Origin: Opisthocomus hoazin
Taxonomy: Eukaryota > Chordata > Aves > Opisthocomiformes > Opisthocomidae
DNA: 64,000 nt
Direction: 5' to 3'
Assembly (NCBI RefSeq): GCF_030867145.1
Contig: NC_134434.1
Coordinates: 6,572,001 to 6,636,000 of the forward strand
A program made the translations under genes and the position numbers. Positions within the stretch are counted from its first letter, which is position 1. Every line of letters starts with the position of its first letter. A model generated the notes under the pieces. That model did not search any database. It had not been told where the DNA came from and saw only the letters and a list, made by a program, of their open reading frames with translations. Positions 1 to 10,349 of the stretch are shown here, piece by piece.

Positions 1-1370
<1,370 letters not shown>

Positions 1371-1645
1371 CTGACAAAATCTTCCTCTCTCTTTTGGTTG
1401 AAAGGAAAACACAAAAAAATAAAGAAATCTGTCGGTCAAAGGCACGTTGACCTGAGAAGTTGGCCCAGAACAGTTTTCAGACAACGGTACTGTTGAAGAG
1501 TGGTGTGAAGGCAAGCAGACCTGAGAAACCCGGGCTGGTTTTAGGGCTGTCCGCAGAGGAGGGACGACAGCGAATGAACTCTAAACACAAAGCACTAAAC
1601 ATGTCTAAGTATGAACAGAAGGCACATATGTTGTAGAATAAATTA

Positions 1646-1653
1646 TGTATATA
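1646..1653 (+). promoter_or_regulatory. KCNJ2: Pumilio-type motif in 3' UTR
   Basis: TGTATATA matches the Pumilio recognition element UGUAHAUA exactly. It sits about 275 bases after the stop codon in AT-rich sequence. An 8-mer can occur by chance, so function is not shown. Confidence 0.4.
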
Positions 1654-1665
1654 TTTTTTTACAAA

Positions 1666-1672
1666 ACTTGAA
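1666..1672 (+). promoter_or_regulatory. KCNJ2: miR-26 seed match (7mer-A1)
   Basis: ACTTGAA pairs with miR-26 seed positions 2-7 and has the A opposite position 1. The base before it is A, so position 8 is unpaired. It is one of three miR-26 seed matches in this 3' UTR. Confidence 0.4.
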
Positions 1673-1786
1673 CTTGCAGGCAAGCTTTGGTTGGGTTATT
1701 ATTATTTTTTTTTCAACTTTTTCCAGAATGCTTCTCTCTAGGGAACAAGAATGTTTTTAATGGCATAACAAAGGCAAGAATCTGCC

Positions 1787-1810
1787 TTATTATTATTATT
1801 ATTATTATTT
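1787..1810 (+). repeat. (TTA)n microsatellite in 3' UTR
   Basis: An uninterrupted run of the TTA/ATT triplet, eight units, ending in a short T run. The sense strand is A+U only. Confidence 0.9.
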
Positions 1811-1820
1811 TTTAAAAAGC

Positions 1821-1828
1821 TGCTGCTA
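1821..1828 (+). promoter_or_regulatory. KCNJ2: miR-15/16 family seed match (8mer)
   Basis: TGCTGCTA is the full 8mer target for the miR-15/16/195/497 seed. It is the first of three in this 3' UTR (others at 3564 and 3573). Confidence 0.4.
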
Positions 1829-2129
1829 ACTACATGAACACAAATGGTTATTTTTGTTGCAGTGTAGTTTTTTATTTTCTCTTGTGTAATTTAAAAGGAA
1901 ACAAAAGTCAGTGTTGAACTTTTTGGGTTGAAAAGCTCGTGATCGCTTCAGAGAGGCCGATGTTGCCAGGAAGTCTAAACTCCTTTTGAGGCCAGTAGTT
2001 TGACAGCTAGAATCGATTTCTCTCTTTCCAGTTACATAAGGGGCATTATGTAATATCAGGCCGATCAGTAGCCTCCAGCAAAATTATAATTTTGGGGGGG
2101 AGAATTTAATTCTCCGTCTAAAAGAAAAA

Positions 2130-2146
2130 TTATATATATATATATA
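2130..2146 (+). repeat. (TA)n microsatellite in 3' UTR
   Basis: About eight TA units, followed by ACATA. Confidence 0.9.
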
Positions 2147-2224
2147 CATAGAAAAAGTACTAAGTTAAAACTACCTAAATGGATACCAAAGACAATGCAC
2201 AGTTTTGCACAGTGGAGTTTATTT

Positions 2225-2258
2225 AAAAAAAAGAAAAAAAAAAAAAAAGAAAAAAAAA
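2225..2258 (+). repeat. A-rich tract in 3' UTR
   Basis: Thirty-four bases, all A except for single G interruptions. A further A run lies at 2278-2285, and a T-rich tract follows at 2302-2343, so the transcript could fold the two together. Confidence 0.9.
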
Positions 2259-2301
2259 GGAACAGGCTGCTTTAAACAAAAAAAATTTCAAACCTCAGAC
2301 A

Positions 2302-2343
2302 TTTTTTTTGGTTTTGATTTTTTTTGGTTTTGATTTTTTTTTT
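2302..2343 (+). repeat. T-rich tract with exact 16-bp tandem duplication
   Basis: T8-GG-T4-GA occurs at 2302-2317 and again, identically, at 2318-2333, followed by ten T. It lies about 45 bases after the A-rich tract. Confidence 0.9.
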
Positions 2344-2520
2344 CCTTTTCTTTTTAAGACCTTTATTTTGCACCTTATTCTAAAAGCTTAAGACTCGGAT
2401 CTAAAGTGAGGTAGGACTCCTCCCCTTCCCCCCCCCTGCTCTTCTATGGGGAAAAAATAAATTCCCTTCCTTTCTTGTAAGGAGAAAGGCAGTTGGGGGA
2501 AAGTAACCAAGCAGACGTCT

Positions 2521-2762
2521 GTCCTGCCTGGTCGCTCGCGAGCCGGGCCGCAGCAGAAGGTCAAGTGTTGGTGCCCACGTTCCCGACCTCGGCGCTGCCC
2601 CAGCCTCCTGGAAACTGAGCCATCCTCTCCGTGCCGCAGGCGGCTGACCCCAGCCCCTCGGCTGCCCGGACGCGACGCCCGAGACACGCGAAGCTGCTGC
2701 TCGATGCTGCTGGAGCGGGCGTTCGGGCACCGAGGAGCCGAGCGATAGCTGAATCCCCGGGA
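2521..2762. other. CpG-dense block inside the KCNJ2 3' UTR
   Basis: I count about 28 CpG dinucleotides in roughly 240 bases, far more than in the surrounding AT-rich UTR and desert. Sequence is GC-rich on both strands. It meets the look of a small CpG island, which is unusual in a 3' UTR. It may reflect an internal or antisense promoter, or simply a local GC-rich insertion; nothing in the sequence decides this. Confidence 0.7.
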
Positions 2763-3563
2763 AGAGGTTTGCGAAGAGGAAGGGAGAGGGTGATGGAGAG
2801 GGAAAGAGAAAAACGGCTTTTAGAGCACGGCACTTGGGAATGGCACAGGGATTGCAGCTTTTTGTTAAAAAATACTTCCGTTCAGCAGGATAAGGGTGTC
2901 GGCAAAAGTGTATTTACCATCTTGGAGAGGAATTCTGTGGGGAGGCTGAGGCTGCAAAGCGAGGTCCATCCCCTGCCTCCCCTCCCCAGCAAACCCTGAC
3001 CGGGCGGTCAGGGGGTGAGACACGTCCCCGAGCTCTGAGCAGATTTTGTGACCTTCAGCAAAGCTCTGGCTCTAGCGGTATTTTGGCTCCTTCCCCAAGA
3101 AGGCTTTAAATTCTCTGTGCCTCTTAAGATCAAGGAGACAGTGAACCTGTGCTTCGCGCCTGCTCCCCGAGGAGCGGGCGAAGAAGGGGGGTGGGGGACA
3201 CGATAATCCTAGTCAACTCTTGCAGTATTGGATCACTGTATGCCATTAAAAAACAGCTTGTTCTAGGTCTAATGTCTTCTGCAAATGGGTGTCTGTGAAG
3301 GCCTCTGGCCCCTGCCAGCCCTGCCTGAAAGAAATGCCTGCAATGAAACGGTGTCCGATAAGACGGTGTCTGCAGTGGGGGGGGTTCGAAACTGTGGAAA
3401 TTCGACATTGTAAACGTAGATTTGGCGACTGGAGAGGGCAGATGATGAAGTGCGAGTACTAAGGCTGTTACTAGGGTGGGGGGACGTCAAAAAAAGGAAA
3501 GGCTGAACTTGTAAAGGCGATGTGATTGCAGTTTCTGGGTCAACAGTGGTGAAGACAACGGAG

Positions 3564-3580
3564 TGCTGCTAGTGCTGCTA
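3564..3580 (+). promoter_or_regulatory. KCNJ2: Tandem miR-15/16 seed matches
   Basis: Two complete TGCTGCTA 8mers at 3564-3571 and 3573-3580, separated by one base. They are too close to be occupied at once, but duplication of the site stands out. Confidence 0.45.
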
Positions 3581-3749
3581 TTGTGATATTCTTGCAAAAG
3601 GAAAATAACTAAACCAAAGAGTATTCAGTGAAACAGAGCGTGCATGAGAAGGCGATGGGGAAGGGATGGAAAGGGGGGGCTGAGCAGGAGAAAGGGGACC
3701 TTTTCTCTGGGTCAGCATCCCCCAGGTGCACAGTGCTCCCACTAAATGA

Positions 3750-3756
3750 TACTTGA
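3750..3756 (+). promoter_or_regulatory. KCNJ2: miR-26 seed match (7mer-m8)
   Basis: TACTTGA pairs with miR-26 positions 2-8. The next base is G rather than A. Confidence 0.45.
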
Positions 3757-3984
3757 GATATTTGAGGGAGGGGTGAGGGATGGGGGACGGGGACCGCAGG
3801 ATTCAGCTCATTTCTTTACAGCAAAAGAAATTCAGAGGGAAAAAAAAAATCCCCTCCCCCTTAACATTTCTGGTGCAGAGGTTTGGGGGTGGTTTTTGTT
3901 TGTTTTTCAAGTCAGTTTTTCAGAAATATTTTTAAAATGTACATTTTATAAAGTTTATCAAGTATTTTCATATTTAAAGCCAAA

Positions 3985-3992
3985 TGTAAATA
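3985..3992 (+). promoter_or_regulatory. KCNJ2: Pumilio-type motif in 3' UTR
   Basis: TGTAAATA is an exact match to UGUAHAUA. It lies just upstream of a purine-rich GAA/GGA tract (about 4002-4035). Confidence 0.4.
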
Positions 3993-4771
3993 GAAGTCTG
4001 TAAAGGAGGACAAGGAGAAGAAGAAAAAGAAAAGGCCACAAAAAGTATAAGTTCTGCTCGGCGGTCTCGGCTAGCTAGTACCTAGATGCTACCGGTTAGC
4101 ATGATTTTTAGCAAACACTTGCAAGCCTTATAGGATTCCTAAAGCTATGAACTTCTCTTTATTTATTTTTAAGCATGGACTTTGAATTTGAAAACATGTT
4201 CTAATTACTGGCATTTTTAAAAATTACCAGCTTTCAGAAATGCTAGTCTTTTCGAGGGTGTGCATTGAGGTAATCCATTACGCTCTCTGCCGCATTCTTT
4301 TTCCTTTTTTTTTTTAATAACCCTTTGTCTTTGCCGACTGACTCTTACATTGCAGAATTGCACTCAGCCTCTGGCTCTGGGAAGCTGCTAGAAAGAGACC
4401 TGCAATGTACACTCCATGGTACCCTTCCGCCTTCTCCATCATTTCTCTCTTTCTCAACGTGCCGTGGTAAGCCCGGTATGGGACAGACTATTGTAGCACA
4501 CTTCTACAGCAGCAAATCGGGTCAATCATTTTGAAAAATGTTATTATTAAGGACTACAGAGTGACTGACAGCGCTTCTTCAGTTTCTGATGGTCTGGAGC
4601 CAAGCTGATGCTTAATTAGGGGCCCTTTAAACTGACTGAGTTCTACCCGCAGACTCGGTTCGGCCTCTTTATCAAGGATAAAGTTGGCTGAACCGGCTCG
4701 CACGGAAGGTTTATACTGTATTTTGCTTAGGGTCTGGGGGGGAATATGTTATTTCTGCCCTTCCCTGAAAA

Positions 4772-4779
4772 TACTTGAA
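4772..4779 (+). promoter_or_regulatory. KCNJ2: miR-26 seed match (8mer)
   Basis: TACTTGAA is the complete 8mer target of miR-26. Repression of KCNJ2 by miR-26 is established in mammalian atrium, so a full site in the avian 3' UTR is a credible conserved control element. That this is the orthologous position is inferred, not checked. Confidence 0.6.
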
Positions 4780-5313
4780 TGAGACAAATTGTCTACAACA
4801 CAATACTACGTACAGTGACAAAAAGCATTTCCGAGGCAGGTGGGGATGGATCTCTCCTTTCCTCCGTTCCTTCCGTGCAAGTTCTCCTTGTTAGCTGCGT
4901 TTCACAATGCTCTCTCCCGGCCATGATAAACTTCTGTGGTGTTAGTTCAGCCCTCGCTCTTCTCGGAAAAGACAAAGGGTCCAGACGTTTTATTTGTTCT
5001 CTTAGGTCTTCTTTTTCATAATGGATTACAAGGTAAAACTGAGAAGTACTGTAATGTCTTTAAATTATGGCTGCTCACGACCATTGTAAAGTAGGAGGGT
5101 GCCGCGTAGTTGCCATCCCACAGCCAACGAGAAACGGATTTTGTAACGACTTTTGGCCTGCAGCTGTTGCAAGGTGAACAATCTCGGCATCTGACAGTTG
5201 TCCATTACTATTTTCCTGTTTGCAGCCTTTTTGTATCAAAGTCTTCCTAATGTACTGCACAAATCGTGGATTGTACAGATTTTTATATATTATGTCTTAT
5301 TTTATTATTTCTA

Positions 5314-5323
5314 AATAAATAAA
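5314..5323 (+). terminator. KCNJ2: KCNJ2 distal poly(A) signal (overlapping AATAAA pair)
   Basis: Two AATAAA hexamers overlap at 5314-5319 and 5318-5323, followed by an A run. About 20-35 bases further on there is a GU-rich stretch (TGATGTGTG at 5343-5351), the usual downstream element. Cleavage would fall near 5330-5345. This is the best 3' end for the gene in the window. Confidence 0.8.
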
Positions 5324-5344
5324 AAAAAAAATTGAGAATGAACT

Positions 5345-8300
5345 GATGTGTGCAGCTTGGATGTAAATGAACCGGGGAGATGGGTCTGGAGGTCATTACA
5401 CGGCCGTGGTTGTGGCTGGCTGAGCACGTCATGGTCCGAAGCGCTTTAGGAAGGGACAGGTCGTCCTCTCCCTTGACAAAAGGCAGGAGGAAAGGTGATA
5501 CCATCCTCGTTTCCCAGATGAGAACATGCAGTGCAGTGTAAGGCAACTTGCACCGAAGGAAGAGCCGCCCCACAGAGACTGAGGGACTTTCTTCAGGTCA
5601 GAGCCGGGACCGCAGAACTCCCTGTCATTACCTGCGAGTTGTCCCATATGGAGAAAAAACTCAGAGTCTGCGTAAACTACAAAGCTGTGGGGACGGGGAG
5701 GGGGGGGAATGACAACACCGAGCATCAGCAAGTGCATTGAAAGATTTGGAAAGGGATTAAAAAATTAATCAGGAAACTCATCTTCAAATCCCGTGTTTCG
5801 TGTCTGCCTGGCACGTCCCCTCGCCACAGCGATGCTCCTCAGCTCAGCCTGGTTCCGAACGCGCTCGCTGGAATCTTCGTCTCCTTCGTCTGGAGTCCTG
5901 AGCCTGATGCCGTAAGCGTGGAGCTGGGTTTTCATGGAACGGGACGGGGAAGCATAACGGGGATGGGCCTCGAGGAACCAAAAAGAGACTCCATACCCTT
6001 ATTAGTCTGGGTTGGAAAGCTCCTTTCCCGCTGTTTGTGTGTGGCCTCCGGGGCAGATATTGAGGCTGCACAACTGTGACTCAGCTGGAAACTGCTGATG
6101 TAACCGGAATCAAACGCGCTGCAAGGGCTGAGGACGGCCGTGAAGTGTTGCAACGCAGCTTTGCCCCCTCTGCTGATTTTTCAAACACTTATCGGTCCGT
6201 CATGCTATTAAGTGATGCCTCGGATGGAGCCCTGACCTTATCTAGGAGGACTCCATTTATAAATTCAAATTTATTTTTCAAATCTAATGGTCTCTTGGAA
6301 AGCTTATAATAATAATTACAGGGCTGGATTTAGAGATACAGATTAGCTGTCACAGCCTGGATCTGCTTATTCTCCCTCCATCCTCTGCACGAGCAGCTCA
6401 CCGCTCTGACCCCGGCTTCGATGTTTGCTGCAGGGGCGGAGGGCTGGGGGGCACCTTCTGCGCAGCCTGCCTGGGTCGCACCCCTTGCCTAAATCGTCAG
6501 CACCCTCTCCTGTCAGTGCCATCTCCTTCTCTTGCTGGTCAGGTGGAGTCAGAATAAATACAGCAACGAAACCCGGCCGGGGCGTTTCGGTAGCTAGCAA
6601 GGTAAGAGCTGAGCCCTTCTCCTTCCGTACCAGCTGGATGCACCCAGCAAGCACCGAGCAGGCGCTGCGGGCTGCAAGCTTGTGCTCCCCGAATCTAGAC
6701 GGCAGGAGTGAAACGACGCGGCGTTGGCATGCCAGCAGGAGCAGGGACAGGCGAGGCTGCTGATGTGGGAAATTTTGAGCCAAAGGTGAAAGCACACAGT
6801 GAGGAAGACTATGAGCCTTCATCCAGAAGACCCCCACAGACGACCACCAGACAACACTGCGCCAGCGCTAAAGAGGGGCGGAGTATGATGATGAATTCCT
6901 AGAAATAATTACAATAGTCCAGCCTACTTAGATAAGCTTTGTAATAAATAGGTGCATGCTTTGTGACTCGGTGTGCAAATTAGGAGGAGCGATCCCCCTT
7001 GCACCCGGCGCCGTAATAAACACACCTGCTTTATAACTTTCCATGAGTTGTGGAGTTTATCTCCGCACATCACCTCTGGGTTTCTGTTTCTTTCTCGCTG
7101 GGTGCCTGTGCCCTCAGCAGACGGCACGGGAAGGTGCGTGAGAGCAAGCTGCGTGAACCAACTGTTCCCTCTTTTCCCAGTTTTCTCATCAAACTAGGAG
7201 CGCTCGCTGACCCTTTTGATGCGCCAAGCTCAAGCCGAAGTCTCCAGGTTTCGCTGCTGCGAAAAAATGTAGAATAATGTTTAAAGAAATGTCCACTCTT
7301 TCAAAATGTTTCAGCTGAACAGGGGAGCCCGCTTCGCAGCTCGGGATCCCTGGCAGGCAGAGATGACCGCGCAGTGAAAGTTTTGGATGAGACATGCACT
7401 CTGGGGTTCCACACCTGCCTTGTCTGGCTTAGCTCATTTATCCTGGTGTGATGGGCTTGTCAGCTCTTTGAGCTTTGCAGGAGGGCTCAGTGCACGTGCA
7501 GGGTCCCCACGGCTTCTTGCACCCCTCGGGGCAGCAGCGTAAGGAGCTGTACCCCGGTAAACCTCTGTGAGACAGACTGGGGGGGGAGAAGTTCGCAAAT
7601 TTTTCTCTCTCTGTTTGCTCTTCGATGCGCAAGATTCGGCCCTTTCACCTGTACTTGGACCACACATCCCGCATGGGCCACCAGACAAGTAAGATCTAAA
7701 AGCACTTGCAAACTTCTGTCTAAATTCAACAAATTGGCCGTTTTTAGACCTGTCTGCAGCTCAGAAGCCATGATGGAAGTCAGAACAGGACTGCTGATGC
7801 TGCAAACACAAAAACCACACGTCCTCGTGGCAAGAAGCCAAAGAGCAGTAGCAGACCTGAAGCACTCCCTGACCCACCAAGCAAAGCCACGCTCGGATCC
7901 TCGCCCCCCCCCCCCCCCAATAACTGCAATGGCATTTCACAGAGCGCAGAGGATGAGTAAAGCCATCTGAATGGTTGTGGGATCTCTTGGTGGAGTCTGA
8001 GATGAAAATTTCAAAGTTGCAGGTGAGGGAACAGGAACAGGTCTTTGCAAATGGCGCAGCTGCATGGGAACAGCAGCCGCTGGGAGACGGGAAGCGACAG
8101 CAGCGTGTCACCGCTGACGGCAACCCTGTATTTCTCCTGTGCGGAGAAGGGGAAGGAACGCCATCCCGGGAGCACACGCTGCCAGGGGAGCACCAGCAGC
8201 ATCACATGAACCATTGGTGTCACACCCAGCACGAGCCTCAGAGGTGGACACGATAACACCGGCAACTGCATCACACCATGACCCGCAGCAGGCTGCTGCG

Positions 8301-8490
8301 TGATTTTGGCAGCTCTCGAGATGGAACCGAAATCCATAGCTAAATCCTTCCATTTGTCTTGTGCTTTGGGTAGACTTTATTTTGTAAGGAGTTAACACCA
8401 ATTGATAACCCTCATGGGCAGCTGAAGCCATTTCCTCTTTTTAGCTTGGTGCATTGCCTTTGCTTTCTCCTCTCCTGCAGGTCGCGGAGA
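5345..8490. other. Intergenic, moderately GC-rich, no gene found
   Basis: No reading frame here resembles a protein; the longest (about 6367-6837 minus, 156 codons) is compositionally random in GC-rich sequence. Points of note are a CpG-dense pocket near 6570-6725 with a good splice-donor match at 6602, and a run of 15 C at 7904-7918. This is the proximal flank of KCNJ2. Confidence 0.7.
7904..7918. repeat. C15 homopolymer
   Basis: Fifteen consecutive C on the plus strand. Homopolymers of this kind are length-variable and prone to sequencing error. Confidence 0.9.
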
Positions 8491-8884
8491 TCACAGAATC
8501 ACAGGATGGTGGGGGTTGGAAGGGACCTCTGTGGGTCACCCAGCCCAACCCCCTGCCCAAGCAGGGTCACCCAGAGCAGGCTGCACAGCACCACGTCCAG
8601 GCGGATCTGGAATATCTCCAGAGAAGGAGACTCCACAGCCTCCCTGGGCAGCCTGGGCCAGGGCTCCATCACCCTCAGAGGGAAGAAGTTCTTCCTCATG
8701 TTCAGCTGGAACTTCCTCGGCTTCAGTTTGTGCCCGTTGGCCCTTGTCCTGTCGCTGGGCACCACTGGAAAGAGTCTGGCCCCGTCCTCCTGACCCCCAC
8801 CCTGCAGATATTTAGAGGCATTTCTAAGGTCCCCTCTCAGCCTTCTCTTCTCCAGGCTGAACAAGCCCAGCTCCCTCAGCCTTT
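8491..8884 (-). mobile_element. CR1 LINE, 5'-truncated 3' end
   Basis: Read on the minus strand this is the 3' end of an avian CR1 element. The plus strand begins TCACAGAATCACAG, the complement of the terminal CR1 octamer repeat, followed by the GGTTGGAAGGGACCTC block typical of the family. The minus strand encodes the C-terminus of CR1 ORF2 (reverse transcriptase polyprotein) with no stop from about 8499 through the upstream end, including a recognisable RKNFFPLRV...[15 protein letters not shown] stretch. The element lacks the rest of ORF2 and ORF1, so it cannot move. It is about 96% identical to the copy at 53622. The left (8491) edge is sharp; the right edge near 8884 is judged by loss of similarity. 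Confidence 0.95.
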
Positions 8885-10335
8885 GTTGCTGCTGGTTTGC
8901 CAATGTCTGGGGACAGGACAGAAAAGTGAAAGCAATGAAAATTACAGAAAGTGAAAGAATAGAAAAATGAAATACGAGTCTTGAAAACATCATTCTTTTT
9001 CTCCTTCCAAAGTTTTCTCAAAAGTACAGTCCTTAATCTAGCACCAACATTTGCAGCTTGTCTGAGTGTGCGAATCCAGGTTGTTCTACACAAGCCAATG
9101 CATTTTATAATTTTGGGTGGGCAGGACAGGAAGGGGCCACAAGCATGTCTGCTTCAGCAAGATACACATTTTGTATTATTCTTTAAAAAAGAAAGAGTGC
9201 TCTTGCCTTTTCCTTCCATACTGGATTGGATTTCAACCCATGGATACTGGAAAAAAATTTTTAAAACAAATCGACATGGAGACTCATACAAGTGACACAC
9301 ATTAAATTGTGCAACAGCCACTGGATCATTCTGGCTGGGAAGCTGCGCAAAAGCGAGTCGCGAGCTGCGGCACAGAGCTCCTGTCCGTGTCGGACACCCT
9401 CCTCTCTGCACCTCCCAGCCACAGCAGATTTCAGAGTAACTCGGGAATCAAGGTCAAACCCAAGTATGAGGTCTCGTCTGCCCAGACTTGGCCTTGCTCT
9501 GGTTTATTCCGGGTAAGGAGGCAGCCGGAGGGGGGAGGATCCCCGGGGAAACCCCGCTCCCCCCTGCTGCAGGAGGCACCTCGGCTCCCCAGGAGCCCTT
9601 CCCTGCAGCAGCAGGTAGGGGACCATAGGCGCTTGCTTTCCAGGATTGATATTTTACTGACTCTTTTTTTTTAAAAAGGCAAAATATCTTGCTGTGCATG
9701 AACCGTGTAGGATATGCAAATTAACTCCTGAATTATTTTGCATTCCACGGCGTGCAAGGTGCCTCAGGGCTGTGCCTCAGCCAGGCTTGGAGTCCATGAG
9801 CAGCGGGGACAGGGACGCTGAGCTCGCTGGGCTGCCCTGGCCTCCGCCGCTGCCTCGGGAACCCTGCAAACACCGACGCACCACGGTAAACACAGAACAA
9901 ACCAAACCAGAGCACTCTGAGGTCACTGCCGAAGAAACTTCTTGATTATTAGGCCTGGAGAAAGATCTGGCTGCTGGTATTGCCTGAGACTAATCAACTC
10001 CAAGACACTGCTTCCACTGAAATCATTATCAGACTCTCGTTTAATTGATATATAATAGGCTGTGAACAGGAAAGGACAGATTTCCATAGTTTAATAGCAC
10101 AGGATCTTTATGAACAGGGATGAATCTCACCCTGAGGCAGAGAGATTACCCAGAGAAATAACACCGGTTCAGCTCTACTTTTGAAGTCTTTTAATATTCT
10201 TCAGTGGTGCCGTGGCTGTGACCTCCCAGGGAGGATGAATGTCTGCCTTTCACCAGAGCATTTCCAGCATTACCCCTGTGCTTCGGTGCGAGTCCTTTGC
10301 AGGCACATAGACAAGGCGAGACAGACGAGCAAATC

Positions 10336-10349
10336 TTTTTTTTTTTTTT
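10336..10349. repeat. T14 homopolymer
   Basis: Fourteen consecutive T, followed by C and another T5. Confidence 0.9.

Larger units (their letters stand above)
1371..5340 (+). other. KCNJ2: KCNJ2 3' UTR (long form)
   Basis: About 4 kb of non-coding sequence follows the TGA. Its length is close to that of the long mammalian KCNJ2 3' UTR as I recall it, and it ends in a convincing poly(A) signal with a downstream GU-rich element. It is AT-rich with simple repeats, except for a GC- and CpG-rich block near 2521-2762. Reading frames inside it (for example 2631-2999) begin without ATG and resemble nothing. Earlier AATAAA hexamers at 1418-1423, 1637-1642 and 2456-2461 could give shorter transcripts. 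The exact cleavage point (about 5330-5345) is inferred. Confidence 0.8.

Noticed and set aside
2631..2999. 122-codon plus frame in the 3' UTR
   Set aside because: It has no ATG at its start, a low-complexity Arg/Ala/Pro composition explained by the CpG-rich block, and lies inside the KCNJ2 3' UTR.
1371..5340. miR-1/206 target sites in the KCNJ2 3' UTR
   Set aside because: Mammalian KCNJ2 is a known miR-1 target, but reading by eye I found no ACATTCC-type seed match here. A computed search should confirm the absence.
8454..8993. Frames of 95-166 codons over the CR1 copy at 8491
   Set aside because: They are translations of the truncated CR1 element, not host genes. The same applies to frames at 53609-54078.
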